A stretch of DNA of 64,000 bases from Pseudomonas xantholysinigenes (GCF_014268885.2 NZ_CP077095.1:815001-879000), one strand, 5' to 3'. Numbered from the stretch's first letter, positions 37,512 through 46,906 are shown. Notes: generated by a model not told the origin, from the letters alone. Numbers and translations: made by a program.

Positions 37512-38552
37512 TCAGTGCCTATGCCGATGATGAACATCCGGAAAATGCGCATGGCTATGTCGAATCGGCGCATGCACATGCGGGTGGCTGTGCGGCGCGG
37601 TGCCGTCCCACTCGAAGTCATGCTCATGCTGATGGTGCTCGTCGTGCGTATGCCGGTGGTTATGATCGAGGGGCTCATGCTGGTGTTCGTGTACATGATT
37701 CTCCATCAGGTGAATCCACACACCCAAGGCCATCAATGCCGCAGCGAGCAGGAACGTCACGGACACCGACTCACCCAGCATCAGGATCGCGACAGCCGCA
37801 CCCAGGAACGGCGCCGTGGAAAAGTATGCTCCGGTTCGCGCACTCCCCAACCCGCGAAGGGCCAGGACGAACAGCACCAGGCTGACGCCATAGCCGAGAA
37901 ACCCAACCAGCAGGATCGACCCCAGCGTGCCCAGGGCCGGCAGTTGCGAGCCGATGGCCAAGGCCAGGCCGCCATTGACCACGCCCGCCGCCAGGCCTTT
38001 GCTGCCGGCGATGAACAGCGCGTCCGAGGCGGAGACCTTGCGGGTCAGGTTGTTGTCGATCGCCCAGCAAAGGCAGGCGAACGCCACCGCCAGCGGGCCG
38101 ATCCAGTCATGGGCGGTTGCGGTCTCTTGCGGCCATGACAGCACGATACCGCCCAGGACGATGGCAACCATGCCGATCACGATCCGGCGGTCGGCGTTTT
38201 CCTTGAATACCACCCACGCCAGCACTGCCGTAAGAACCGACTCGAGATTGAGCATCAGCGATGCAGCGGCCCCCGCTGTGCGAGTGAGCCCGAACATCAA
38301 CGCCACAGGTGCAAGCACGCCGCCGAATAAGATCGCACCCAGCAACCAGGGCCATTCTCCGGCAGGCAGCCCGGGCCGCTGCCAGCCGCGATCGCGTACC
38401 AGACGGACAAGGGTCAGGCCGACGCCGCTGCCCAGGTAGAGCAGACCGGCCAGCAGGATGGGCGGAGTATCGACACCCAACAGTTTGGCGAGCGGTGTGC
38501 TTGCGCCAAACAGCCCGGCTGCAACCAACGCGTAGAGAACACTCAGATTCAT
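37512..38552 (-). CDS. EamA/DMT-family transporter with histidine-rich C-terminal tail
   Basis: Ten-helix drug/metabolite transporter fold with two EamA repeats (ALVAAGLFGASTPLAKLL at the start, then SLMLNLESVLTAVLAWVVFK). After the last helix (about 260-282) comes a 64-residue tail with 23 histidines, running from MENHVHEHQHEPLDHNHRHT to HHRHRH. Such tails bind divalent metals such as Zn or Ni, so metal transport or metal-regulated activity is possible. This is inferred from composition only. Divergent from the nitrilase-type gene. Confidence 0.8.
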   Translation of the reverse strand: MNLSVLYALVAAGLFGASTPLAKLLGVDTPPILLAGLLYLGSGVGLTLVRLVRDRGWQRPGLPAGEWPWLLGAILFGGVLAPVALMFGLTRTAGAAASLMLNLESVLTAVLAWVVFKENADRRIVIGMVAIVLGGIVLSWPQETATAHDWIGPLAVAFACLCWAIDNNLTRKVSASDALFIAGSKGLAAGVVNGGLALAIGSQLPALGTLGSILLVGFLGYGVSLVLFVLALRGLGSARTGAYFSTAPFLGAAVAILMLGESVSVTFLLAAALMALGVWIHLMENHVHEHQHEPLDHNHRHTHDEHHQHEHDFEWDGTAPHSHPHVHAPIRHSHAHFPDVHHRHRH

Positions 38553-38639
38553 GATGGGGCCGCCCTGTCAGGCTGATTGCGTGCAGGAGAGCATCATAGC
38601 CTTTCTGCACAAGGGCTGGAGCCAAGCTGTGGGACTAGT

Positions 38640-38672
38640 GGGAGAGCCATCGCGGGGCAAGCCCGCTCCCAC
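38640..38672. repeat. Short REP-like hairpin (class B)
   Basis: GTGGGAGAGCCATCGCGGGG ... GCCCGCTCCCAC, a single shortened class B palindrome in the 200-nt gap between divergent genes. Confidence 0.7.
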
Positions 38673-38751
38673 GCTGATCCCATCGTTGATGCAACGGTTG
38701 TCTTTTAAGCGGCAGCCGAGCAGAGTCTGCCTACCTTGTCAGGAGACGCCC

Positions 38752-39516
38752 ATGCCACCAGCCGTTTTCGCCGCCGCCCAATGCGCCATTCGTGATGGCG
38801 ACATCCCCGCCAACCTGGCCTTGCACCTGGCGTTCATGCGCCAGGCCCATGGGCATGGCGTGGACCTGTTGCTCTTCCCCGAACTGTCGCTCACGGGCTA
38901 TGCCCCCGCCGTGGCCAGTGGCCTGGCGCAGGACCTGGACACGCCGCTACTGGCGCCACTGCGCCAGTTGGCCCAGGAAGCGGGCATGACCACGGTGGTC
39001 GGGATGCCGCTCAAGGTGCCGGGCCAGGACAAGCCGCGGATCGCGGCCTGCATCCTCCACCCGGATGGCTCGATTGCGGTCTATACCAAGCAGCACCTGC
39101 ATACCGGCGAGGACGTGTTCTTCAGTGCGGGGAGCGGCGGCGAGTTGTTGTCCGTTTCCGGGCTGTCCGTGGCCTTGTCGGTGTGCGCCGATTTCAGCCA
39201 TCCGGAGCATGCCGCCCAGGCGGCGCAGCGCGGTGCGCAGGTGTACGCGACGGGTGTGCTGATCGGGGAGGGTGGGTATCCGGCGGATAGCGCGTTGCTG
39301 CAGGGTTATGCACAGCGGCATGCCATGGCCGTGCTCATGGCCAACCATGGCGGCACCACGGGTGGCTGGGCGGCGGCTGGGCGCAGTGCGTTCTGGGACG
39401 AGCAGGGGCGGTGTGTCGTGACTGCTTCAGCTACCGGGAATCGGCTGTTGGTTGTTTCCGGTCAGGCTGGGGAGTGGCAGGGAGTGGAGGTTTCACTGGC
39501 TCAGCACGCAGGCTGA
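38752..39516 (+). CDS. Carbon-nitrogen hydrolase (nitrilase superfamily)
   Basis: A 254-residue amidase with the Glu-Lys-Cys triad: Glu44 in LLLFPELSLTGY, Lys113 in YTKQHLH and Cys145 in VCADFSH. Substrate unknown; the short length and the YTKQHLHTGED segment resemble omega-amidase or general aliphatic-amidase branches rather than nitrilases. AGGAG precedes the ATG at 38752. Tail to tail with the MTHFR-like gene. Confidence 0.82.
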   Translation: MPPAVFAAAQCAIRDGDIPANLALHLAFMRQAHGHGVDLLLFPELSLTGYAPAVASGLAQDLDTPLLAPLRQLAQEAGMTTVVGMPLKVPGQDKPRIAACILHPDGSIAVYTKQHLHTGEDVFFSAGSGGELLSVSGLSVALSVCADFSHPEHAAQAAQRGAQVYATGVLIGEGGYPADSALLQGYAQRHAMAVLMANHGGTTGGWAAAGRSAFWDEQGRCVVTASATGNRLLVVSGQAGEWQGVEVSLAQHAG

Positions 39517-39531
39517 TCCGCTCGTGCCTGG

Positions 39532-41076
39532 CTACAGGTCGTCCAGTGAGACCTTCACTCGTTGTGGCGCAGCCAGGCGCTCCCGTGTTTTGGCAAGCAG
39601 GTCGTCGTCGCTCATCGGTGTGGGCTCGGCAATGTTAAGTGGTGCAGGCTCGAACCATACCGGCCACGAACTGCGGTGCCGGTTCTCCACCTGCACGCAA
39701 GGAATCAACCGCTCGCGCAACACCTCGGTCCTGCCCACGCTCACCGCCAGCCGATACTTGGCACTGTGCACGCACTCCCGGTCGCCAAACTCGCAACGGT
39801 CCAGGCTCGTGCCGCCGCATGGCCCGTTCGCCAGGCCTTTGGGGCAGGTCTCGGGGCAGATGTAGAGCGTGTCCTGCAATCGGCAACTGCCGCAGGTATC
39901 GCACCCCACCATCGGGCGCTTGATGCGCCGCTCCAGCTGATGCAGCCACTGCGCCGCCATGGGGTTGGCCCACAGCGGCCGGGTCACGGCCCAGCCGAAG
40001 GCCTTGCTCAAGGCCGTGGTGCGGCTGAACAGCTGATGGTGCATCGCCGACAGCAGGTGGTAGCGAACCTTTTCCTTGTTGGACGCGGTGATCTGCCGTT
40101 GCCCGAGGTACCAGGCGTGCCCGGGTGGGTGGAAGGTCACCGGCGCCAGGTCGGGTTCCTGCCAGGCGGCTTGCCAAGCCGGGGTCCATTCTTCCAGCGA
40201 GGTGAACTGTGGCTGCAGCGCGTTGATGGCCTGCTCCAGCGCTTTGAACTGCGCTACCTCATGGATGCCGGACAGGTGCACGCCGGCATAGCCCATCAAC
40301 TTCAGGCCGATCACCTGCAAGGCCAGGCGCTGGTTGGCGCGTTCCCTGGCGTAGGCCTTGGACACCGCCGTTTCGGCGGCCAGCAGCGCGCGCATCGACG
40401 GTGTGACGGTCACCCCGGCAACGTGATCGAGCATCCCGGCGCGGCCTTCGGTCAGCGCCATGATGCAGGCCATCAGCGGCTTGGGCCGGGGCTGGCGCTG
40501 CATCCAGTCGAAGGCTTCCTGGTGTTTGTCGATATCGAAACCGAGCTGCAGGATGAACAGGTCGGCGCCAGCGGCGAGTTTCTTTTCGGCCTTGCAGTAC
40601 TGCGCGCCGCCTTCGGCTTCCTGGTACTTGAACGGGTTGAGCGCGGCGGCCAGCAGCCAGTGAGGACGGGCCTGGCGGACGATCTGCAGGGCGGCGACCG
40701 ATTCCAGGTAGCGCACCGGGCGCTCACCGGGGTTGTGGCCGGGCAGGCGATCGCCGCTGAGCAGCAGGAGCTGGTCGAGGCCGGCGCTGTCCATGCGTTG
40801 CAGTTGCGCCAGCAGGTCGCGGCGTTCGCGGTCCTTGCCAGAGAAGTGCAGCAGGGCGGGGACGGGGTTCGCGAGGCTGGCGAAGGCCTCCAGTGGCGAC
40901 ATGTCCAGGGCGCTGCCGACGCGGTCGCCGATGGCCACGGTCAATGGCCAGCCGCACAGCTGGGTGCGGGCCATGAGGGTTTCGAGGCTGGCGAAACGCT
41001 CGGCGCTGGGCTTGGGGACGAATTCCAGGATGCAGGCGAAGGCGTTGGCGTCCAGGGTCGTTTTCAGCAGGCTCAT
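39532..41076 (-). CDS. Methylenetetrahydrofolate reductase-like protein with Cys-rich C-terminal domain
   Basis: A 514-residue fusion. Residues about 1-300 form a MetF-like TIM barrel (MSLLKTTLDANAFACILEFV at the start, LLLLSGDRLPGHN, FILQLGFDIDKHQEAFDWM). The C-terminal part carries a cysteine cluster, GCDTCGSCRLQDTLYICPET followed by CPKGLANGPCGG, of the MTHFR_C/MetV type, probably binding zinc or an Fe-S cluster. It should act on 5,10-methylene-THF. It is divergent from metE, whose co-substrate is 5-methyl-THF, so supplying methyl groups to MetE is a sensible but unproven role. Confidence 0.82.
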   Translation of the reverse strand: MSLLKTTLDANAFACILEFVPKPSAERFASLETLMARTQLCGWPLTVAIGDRVGSALDMSPLEAFASLANPVPALLHFSGKDRERRDLLAQLQRMDSAGLDQLLLLSGDRLPGHNPGERPVRYLESVAALQIVRQARPHWLLAAALNPFKYQEAEGGAQYCKAEKKLAAGADLFILQLGFDIDKHQEAFDWMQRQPRPKPLMACIMALTEGRAGMLDHVAGVTVTPSMRALLAAETAVSKAYARERANQRLALQVIGLKLMGYAGVHLSGIHEVAQFKALEQAINALQPQFTSLEEWTPAWQAAWQEPDLAPVTFHPPGHAWYLGQRQITASNKEKVRYHLLSAMHHQLFSRTTALSKAFGWAVTRPLWANPMAAQWLHQLERRIKRPMVGCDTCGSCRLQDTLYICPETCPKGLANGPCGGTSLDRCEFGDRECVHSAKYRLAVSVGRTEVLRERLIPCVQVENRHRSSWPVWFEPAPLNIAEPTPMSDDDLLAKTRERLAAPQRVKVSLDDL

Positions 41077-41201
41077 GGGGTGCGGGCTACCGGGTTGGGG
41101 CAGGGTGGCAGTGTGCGGCAGATTGGTGGGTGGGGCATGTCTGATTGCGCGGGAGACTGTGCTGGTTGAGACATCACGGGGTTCTATCAGGCGGTCCGGC
41201 C

Positions 41202-41294
41202 CCCTGTGGGAGCGGGTTTACCCGCGAACACGGGCAGAGCCCGTGCCATCCACCGCGGTGAATTCTTCGCGGGTGAACCCGCTCCCACAGGGGC
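41202..41294. repeat. REP pair (class B)
   Basis: CCCCTGTGGGAGCGGGTTTA and GGTGAACCCGCTCCCACAGG inverted, with an inner CGGGCAGAGCCCG hairpin, in the metE / MTHFR-like intergenic region. Confidence 0.88.
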
Positions 41295-41311
41295 CGCTCA
41301 AGCCTTCAATC

Positions 41312-41332
41312 ATGAACAAATCTTAAGTTCAT
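41312..41332. promoter_or_regulatory. Candidate MetR/LysR-type operator upstream of metE
   Basis: Perfect palindrome ATGAAC-N9-GTTCAT about 80 nt before the metE start. It contains the TGAA...TTCA half-sites known from MetR boxes, though with wider spacing than the E. coli consensus. Placed between two divergent folate/methionine genes. No cobalamin riboswitch was recognised here. Confidence 0.4.
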
Positions 41333-41413
41333 CTCAAATTTAATGAGTTTGTCTCACCTTGGCTGTCCGCCCAGAATCCCCTCATTCACTTTTAAGGATC
41401 GAGGGACGACAAC

Positions 41414-43702
41414 ATGGCACTGGCACACAACCTGGGGTTTCCGCGCATCGGCCGCGACCGTGAGCTGAAGAAAGCCCAGGAGGCCTTCTGGAAGGGTGAG
41501 CTGGACGAAGCCGGCCTGCGGGCCGTGGGCCGTGGCCTGCGCGCCGCGCACTGGCAAGTGCAGAAGGCCGCCGGCATCGAGCTACTGCCGGTGGGTGACT
41601 TTGCCTGGTACGACCAGGTGCTCACCCACTCGCTGACCTTCGGTGTGATCCCGGAGCGCTTCCGTGCCAAGGACGGTGCCAAACCGACCCTGCAAACCTT
41701 GTTCGCCATGGCCCGAGGTATCAGTGACAGCTGCTGCGGCGGTGCCCACGCCCAGGAGATGACCAAGTGGTTCGACACCAACTACCACTACCTGGTCCCC
41801 GAATTCAGCGCCGACCAGCAGTTCGCCCTGAGCTGGGAACAGCTGTTCGAAGAAGTCGAGGAAGCCAAGACCCTGGGCCACGCGGTCAAGCCGGTGCTGA
41901 TCGGCCCGCTGACCTACCTGTGGCTGGGCAAGACCAAGGGCGCCGACTTCGACAAGCTGGAACTGCTCGACCGCCTGCTGCCGCTGTATGACCAGATCCT
42001 CAACCGCCTGGCTGTGCAAGGTGTGGAGTGGGTGCAGATCGACGAGCCGATCCTCGCCCTCGACCTGCCGCAGGACTGGAAGAACGCCTACGAGCGGGTC
42101 TACAACATCCTCCAGCGCGCCCCACTGAAAAAGCTGATCGCCACCTATTTCGGCGGCCTGGAAGACAACCTCGGCCTGGCCGCCAACCTGCCGGTCGATG
42201 GCCTGCACATCGACCTGGTGCGCGCCCCGGACCAGTACCCGACCATCCTCGACCGCCTGCCGGCCTACAAGGTGCTGTCGCTGGGCGTGGTCAACGGCCG
42301 CAACGTCTGGCGCTGCGACCTGGAAAAGGCGCTGGACGTGCTGCGCCATGCCCACGAGCGCCTGGGCGATCGCCTGTGGGTGGCGCCGTCGTGCTCGCTG
42401 CTGCACAGCCCGGTGGACCTGGCGCGTGAAGACAAGCTCGACGACGAACTGAAGAGCTGGCTGGCCTTCGCCGTGCAGAAGTGCCAGGAAGTGGCGCTGC
42501 TGACCAAGGCGCTCAACCAGCCCGAGGCGGCCGATGTCGTCGCAGCATTGGCGCAAAGCCGTGCTGTGCAACATGGTCGCGCCACCTCGCCACGTATCCA
42601 CAAGCCGGCGGTGCAGGCCCGCGTCGCCGCGATCAAACCCACCGACAGCCAGCGCGCCTCGGCCTTCGCGCAGCGCATCGCCAGGCAACGCGCCGGTCTG
42701 GACCTACCGGCGTTTCCGACCACCACCATTGGTTCGTTCCCGCAAACCTCGGCGATCCGTCTGGCGCGCCAGGCGTTCAAGCAGGGCAAGCTGACCGAGG
42801 CCGACTATGTCGAGGCCATGCACAGCGAGATCCGCCACGCGGTGGAAATCCAGGAAAACCTTGGCCTGGATGTGCTGGTGCACGGTGAGGCCGAGCGCAA
42901 CGACATGGTCGAGTACTTCGCCGAGCAGTTGGATGGCTATGTGTTCACCCGCTTCGGCTGGGTGCAGAGCTACGGTTCGCGCTGCGTGAAACCGGCGGTG
43001 ATCTTCGGCGACCTGAGCCGGCCGAAGCCGATGACCGTGGAGTGGATCACCTACGCCCAGGGCCTGACCCACAAGGTGATGAAGGGCATGCTCACGGGCC
43101 CGGTGACCATGCTGATGTGGTCGTTCCCGCGCGAGGACGTGACCCGCGAGGTGCAGGCGCGCCAGCTGGCGCTGGCGATCCGCGACGAGGTGGTGGACCT
43201 GGAAGCGGCGGGTATCAAGATCGTGCAGATCGACGAGGCCGCCTTCCGCGAAGGCCTGCCGCTGCGCCGCAGTGCCTGGCCGCACTACCTGGAATGGGCC
43301 ACCGAGGCCTTCCGCCTGTGCGCCTCGGGGGTGCGTGACGAAACCCAGATCCACACCCACATGTGCTACAGCGAGTTCAACGATGTGATCGAATCGATCG
43401 CGGCGATGGATGCCGATGTGATCACCATCGAGACCTCGCGTTCGGACATGGAGCTGCTGGAAGCCTTCGAGCGCTTCGACTACCCGAACGAGATCGGCCC
43501 TGGCGTTTACGACATCCACTCGCCGCGGGTGCCGGCCAAGGAGGAGATGGTCAAGCTGCTGCGCAAGGCCGCCCAGCGGATTCCGGCCGAGCGGTTGTGG
43601 GTCAATCCGGATTGCGGGTTGAAGACGCGCGCCTGGCCGGAGACCGAGGCGGCGTTGGTGAACATGGTGGCGGCGGCCCGAGAGTTGCGTGCAACGGCTT
43701 GA
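41414..43702 (+). CDS. metE: Cobalamin-independent methionine synthase
   Basis: Transfers the methyl group of 5-methyltetrahydropteroyl-triglutamate to homocysteine. The 762-residue double barrel has the N-terminal [20 protein letters not shown] and, in the C-terminal half, the zinc ligands in [10 protein letters not shown] (His and Cys) and [10 protein letters not shown] (Cys), plus [11 protein letters not shown] at the domain join (about 436). GATCGAGGGA precedes the start. Length is standard. Confidence 0.97.
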   Translation: MALAHNLGFPRIGRDRELKKAQEAFWKGELDEAGLRAVGRGLRAAHWQVQKAAGIELLPVGDFAWYDQVLTHSLTFGVIPERFRAKDGAKPTLQTLFAMARGISDSCCGGAHAQEMTKWFDTNYHYLVPEFSADQQFALSWEQLFEEVEEAKTLGHAVKPVLIGPLTYLWLGKTKGADFDKLELLDRLLPLYDQILNRLAVQGVEWVQIDEPILALDLPQDWKNAYERVYNILQRAPLKKLIATYFGGLEDNLGLAANLPVDGLHIDLVRAPDQYPTILDRLPAYKVLSLGVVNGRNVWRCDLEKALDVLRHAHERLGDRLWVAPSCSLLHSPVDLAREDKLDDELKSWLAFAVQKCQEVALLTKALNQPEAADVVAALAQSRAVQHGRATSPRIHKPAVQARVAAIKPTDSQRASAFAQRIARQRAGLDLPAFPTTTIGSFPQTSAIRLARQAFKQGKLTEADYVEAMHSEIRHAVEIQENLGLDVLVHGEAERNDMVEYFAEQLDGYVFTRFGWVQSYGSRCVKPAVIFGDLSRPKPMTVEWITYAQGLTHKVMKGMLTGPVTMLMWSFPREDVTREVQARQLALAIRDEVVDLEAAGIKIVQIDEAAFREGLPLRRSAWPHYLEWATEAFRLCASGVRDETQIHTHMCYSEFNDVIESIAAMDADVITIETSRSDMELLEAFERFDYPNEIGPGVYDIHSPRVPAKEEMVKLLRKAAQRIPAERLWVNPDCGLKTRAWPETEAALVNMVAAARELRATA

Positions 43703-43709
43703 AACCGTC

Positions 43710-43806
43710 GGGGGCGCTTTGCGCCCCTTTCGCGGCACAAGGCCGCTCCTACAGGGAGGCGCGGTCGTCTTTAGGTCCGGCCGGAAAGGGCTGCATGGCA
43801 GCCCCG
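43710..43806. repeat. REP pair (class A)
   Basis: GGGGCGCTTTGCGCCCC ... GGCCGCTCCTACAGG, then a partial second unit (CCGGCCGGAAAGGGCTGCAT). The first unit has an intact IS110 target core. Confidence 0.82.
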
Positions 43807-43856
43807 GGATCGTTCAGGCACCATCGTACTTTCGACTGTGACCAGAGCGCCCCGCC

Positions 43857-44369
43857 ATGAAGCCCATCCACCTCACCCTCGTCTGTCACGCCCGTACCGA
43901 GGCGCAACGGGTGGGGCGCTTTGCCCTCGACGACGAACCGGCCTCTTCTTCCATCGAACTGGCCACAACCGCCCGTTGCCTCACCGCACCCGAACTGCGC
44001 GCCCGGCAGACCGTCGAGCACCTGGCTGCGACTATCGATGAAGGCCTGCGCGATTGCGACCTGGGCACCTGGAAAGGCCGACTGCTCAAGCAACTGGACG
44101 AGCGCGAGCTCCAGGCCTGGCTGGCCGACCCGCATGCCACGCCCCATGGTGGTGAATCGATTGCCGCGTTGTGCCAGCGTGTCGCAGGTTGGATGGACAG
44201 CGCCCTGGGCGAGGGGGAATGGATTGCGGTCACCCATCCCTTCGTCATCCGCGCCGCGATGCTGCATGCGCTGGGCGCGCCTTTGGCGTCGTTCCAGCGC
44301 ATCGACGTGCTGCCGCTGGCGCGTGTGCGCTTGAGCCATTCCGGCCAATGGCGGCTACAACTGGGCTGA
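43857..44369 (+). CDS. Histidine phosphatase family protein with altered RHG motif
   Basis: A 170-residue phosphoglycerate-mutase-like fold. The first box reads LVCHARTEAQR where the family has LVRHGxTxxN. The catalytic His is kept but the Arg before it and the Gly after it are replaced. Other boxes are present: LRARQTVEHLA, LRDCDLGTWKG, THPFVIRAAM (second His). Activity may therefore be weak or altered. Substrate unknown; the neighbours give no clear pathway. Confidence 0.8.
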   Translation: MKPIHLTLVCHARTEAQRVGRFALDDEPASSSIELATTARCLTAPELRARQTVEHLAATIDEGLRDCDLGTWKGRLLKQLDERELQAWLADPHATPHGGESIAALCQRVAGWMDSALGEGEWIAVTHPFVIRAAMLHALGAPLASFQRIDVLPLARVRLSHSGQWRLQLG

Positions 44370-44421
44370 TGGCTGGGCATTGGCCGCTATCGCCGGGGCG
44401 CTTCGCGCCCCCGTGTCATGC

Positions 44422-45378
44422 CTAACGCCGAACCAGCGCCGGCACGGCCCGCACATAGACCAGCTCGCTCACCAACTCCACCAACGTCTGGGTAATCACT
44501 GCCGCCGCCGCCAACGCGCGGACCGACTCCGGCAACGCCAACGCCAGCGGCAGCACCACCAGCGAATTGCGCGTGGCGGCACTGAAGGTCACCGCCCGCG
44601 CCTGGCCTGTGGACAACCTGAACAGACGCGCCGCAATCAAGCCAAGCACCGGCGCCAACAGCGCGAAGCCGACATACACCGGTAGCACCGGCAGCAGGTC
44701 ATCCAGCCGGCTGGCCACCACGCCGATCTGCGAACCGATCACCGCGATCAGCACCAGCGCCATGGCCGGCACCGGCAGCCAGGCCCAGGCGCCGTTCCAG
44801 TTGGCGACCAGCGCCGAGCGCCGCGCGCCGGCACTGGTGGCGACCGCCAGCAACAGCGGCAGCACGATCAGCAGCACGAAGGCTTCGATGAACGGCGCCA
44901 CGGAAATCTCGACATCAGCAGCGCCACCGAGTATCAGCGCCAGGTACAACGGCAGCAACGCCAGTTGCACCAGCAGCAGCACCGGCGTGGCGGCGAGGGT
45001 CAGGCGTGAGTCGCCCTTGCCGATATGGGTGAACACCACCACGTAGTCGATGCACGGCGTCAGCAGTACCAGCAGGGCACCGACCAGCACGGCGGGGTGC
45101 TCGACCAGGCCACGTGTTCCGCCCCACACCAGTAGCGGCACCAGCACGAAATTGGCCAGCAGCAGCGCGCCCATGAACCGCCGGTTGCCAAGGCCCGCGC
45201 GCAGGTCGAGGAAGGGGATCTGCAGGAACATCGCGTACATCAGCACGGCGATGGCCGGTGTCACCAGCATTTCCAGCGTCTGGACAACGCTGGGTGCCAG
45301 CAGGCCGACGGCGGCGGCGAGCGCCACGGCGATGAAGTACAGGGGGATCTGGTTGCGCTCGAGTTGATCTCTGTCCAC
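44422..45378 (-). CDS. Bile acid:sodium symporter / ACR3-like family transporter
   Basis: An integral membrane protein of 318 residues with about ten helices (LYFIAVALAAAVGLLAPSVV, VLLTPCIDYVVVFTHIGKGD, FSAATRNSLVVLPLALALP). The TPCIDYVV and SAATRNSLVVLPLALA boxes resemble arsenite-type (ACR3/ArsB-like) members of the BASS superfamily. No ars genes lie nearby, so substrate is open. A GTG start is chosen at 45378; the longer frame upstream runs through the palindromic repeat at 45416-45543 and is not believed. Confidence 0.75.
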   Translation of the reverse strand: MDRDQLERNQIPLYFIAVALAAAVGLLAPSVVQTLEMLVTPAIAVLMYAMFLQIPFLDLRAGLGNRRFMGALLLANFVLVPLLVWGGTRGLVEHPAVLVGALLVLLTPCIDYVVVFTHIGKGDSRLTLAATPVLLLVQLALLPLYLALILGGAADVEISVAPFIEAFVLLIVLPLLLAVATSAGARRSALVANWNGAWAWLPVPAMALVLIAVIGSQIGVVASRLDDLLPVLPVYVGFALLAPVLGLIAARLFRLSTGQARAVTFSAATRNSLVVLPLALALPESVRALAAAAVITQTLVELVSELVYVRAVPALVRR

Positions 45379-45415
45379 GGATGGCTCGGTTTTTCCGACT
45401 GAATTACGAGGGTCT

Positions 45416-45543
45416 GTACGAAATGTGTCTGCGCGAAGGCCAGACAAGGCGAAACAGGGGGAGGAAGCGGAGTGTACTGGAGTACATGAGCATTCCGAGC
45501 CCTGTTTCAACGCAGCATGGGCGAGTGCAGGTACATTTCGTAC
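45416..45543. repeat. 128-bp palindromic element (MITE-like)
   Basis: Perfect 11-bp terminal inverted repeats GTACGAAATGT / ACATTTCGTAC enclose nested inverted repeats GAAACAGGG (45451-45459) / CCCTGTTTC (45500-45508) and, in the centre, TGTAC-TGGA-GTACA. It lies between the divergent symporter and SDR genes. It has no coding capacity of its own and resembles a miniature mobile element or a regulatory palindrome; no flanking duplication was recognised. Confidence 0.75.
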
Positions 45544-45596
45544 CGAGCCTAGGTGGGGCAGGGTACTATCTGGCGCAATCCATAGGGAGTGATTCG

Positions 45597-46304
45597 ATGC
45601 GAATTCTAGTGGTGGGTGCGAGCAAGGGATTGGGCAAGGCACTGGTCGAGGGCCTGGGTAACGCGGGTGACACGTTGATCGGCGTGTCGCGTACCCGGCC
45701 GGCGTCGTTGCCGGGCGCGGTGCGCTGGATCGAGGCCGACCTCGGCCAGCCGCGCCAGGCCGCGATGGTCATCCATGAGGCCGTGGCCGAGGGCGGGCTG
45801 GATGTGCTGGTGTACAACGTCGGGATCTGGGAACAGCGGGCCTTCGAGGAGGGCTACAGTTTCCTCGACGATGACGAGGGGCAGATCGAGCGCATGGTTG
45901 CCACCAACCTCACCGCGCCGCTGTTGCTGATCAAACGCTTGCTGCCGGTGCTGCTCAAGAGCGAACGGCCACGCATCATCCTCACCGGCTCCACGTCGGC
46001 CCTGTCAGGCAGCGGTCGGCCAGAAGTCACCTTCGGCGCCAGCAAGTTCGGCCTGCGCGGCATTGCCGAAACCTTGCGTGAAGGCTTCCGCGAGCAGGGG
46101 CTTGGCGTGAGCTGCCTGAACCTCGGCTATCTGAACACCGACGATGGGCTGGAGGTGCCGCTGGCCGAAGCCGAACAGCGCGGTGAGGGGACGCTGATCC
46201 CGCTGCACGACGTGGTCCAGGTGTGCCGGATGATGCTGAGCCTGTCGGCGGCCAGCTACGTGCGCGACATCACCTTGCCCGCGCTGCGTGACGAGCGCTT
46301 TTGA
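45597..46304 (+). CDS. Short-chain dehydrogenase-like protein lacking the catalytic Tyr
   Basis: A 235-residue Rossmann protein starting MRILVVGASKGLGKALVEGL (nucleotide-binding GASKGLG). It has the usual Asp-Leu and Asn positions (IEADL, LVYNVG) and a Ser in LTGSTSALSG. At the active site the normal YxASK reads FGASK, so the catalytic Tyr is Phe. It may be a non-catalytic or altered SDR. AGGGAG precedes the ATG at 45597. Its end overlaps the start of the nucleotidyltransferase gene. Confidence 0.85.
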   Translation: MRILVVGASKGLGKALVEGLGNAGDTLIGVSRTRPASLPGAVRWIEADLGQPRQAAMVIHEAVAEGGLDVLVYNVGIWEQRAFEEGYSFLDDDEGQIERMVATNLTAPLLLIKRLLPVLLKSERPRIILTGSTSALSGSGRPEVTFGASKFGLRGIAETLREGFREQGLGVSCLNLGYLNTDDGLEVPLAEAEQRGEGTLIPLHDVVQVCRMMLSLSAASYVRDITLPALRDERF

Positions 46305-46848
46305 GGTGAACTTCGAACGACAGGTCCAGACCCTGATCTGCAGTGACCCTGTGCGCTGGCCCCTGCTGGCGCTGGTGCGCGATCTTGGCGTGCCGGATGC
46401 CTGGGTCGGTGCGGGTTTCGTGCGCAATGCCGTGTGGGACCATCTGCATGGACGGGCCATGACCGCGCCGCAAGGGGATGTGGATGTGCTGTGGTTCGAT
46501 CCGGCGCGCAGGGATCCGGCCGAGGACCTGCGGCTGGAGGCGCGGTTGCAGGCCCAGGCGCCGGAGGTGTTGTGGTCGGTGAAGAACCAGGCGCGCATGC
46601 ACCTGCGTCACGGGCAGGCGCCTTATGCCTCGACCGGCGATGCCATGCGCTACTGGGCGGAGGTCGCCACGGCAGTGGCGGTGCGGCGCACGGCCGATGA
46701 CCAGTGCGAGGTGCTGGCGCCGCTGGGGCTGGACGATCTGTTTGGCATGCTCCTGCGGGCGACGCCTGGCAAGGAGGAGGTGATGGCGGAACGGGTACGG
46801 GGCAAGGATTGGCTTGCGCAGTGGCCAATGTTGCGGATAGCTGAATGA
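46288..46848 (+). CDS. Nucleotidyltransferase family protein (NTP_transf_6/DUF925)
   Basis: A 186-residue protein with WVGAGFVRNAVWDHLHG (the G-[AG]-x-x-R-N motif of the family) and GDVDVLWFD with the metal-binding aspartates. Substrate unknown. The GTG at 46288 overlaps the SDR gene by 17 nt; another GTG at 46306 is possible, so the exact start is uncertain. Confidence 0.78.
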   Translation: MTSAFEVNFERQVQTLICSDPVRWPLLALVRDLGVPDAWVGAGFVRNAVWDHLHGRAMTAPQGDVDVLWFDPARRDPAEDLRLEARLQAQAPEVLWSVKNQARMHLRHGQAPYASTGDAMRYWAEVATAVAVRRTADDQCEVLAPLGLDDLFGMLLRATPGKEEVMAERVRGKDWLAQWPMLRIAE

Positions 46849-46906
46849 GATTGTCTGACGAACCCGCTCCCCCCCGACCGTTCCAACCTCAAGCCTTGTG
46901 CTGACG

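Noticed and set aside
41077..41413. Cobalamin riboswitch upstream of metE
   Set aside because: The conserved B12-box sequence was not found; only a REP pair and a short palindrome are present.
45379..45642. 88-residue N-terminal extension of the symporter and 72-residue extension of the SDR
   Set aside because: Both run through the 128-bp palindrome and lack homology-like features; internal starts are better.
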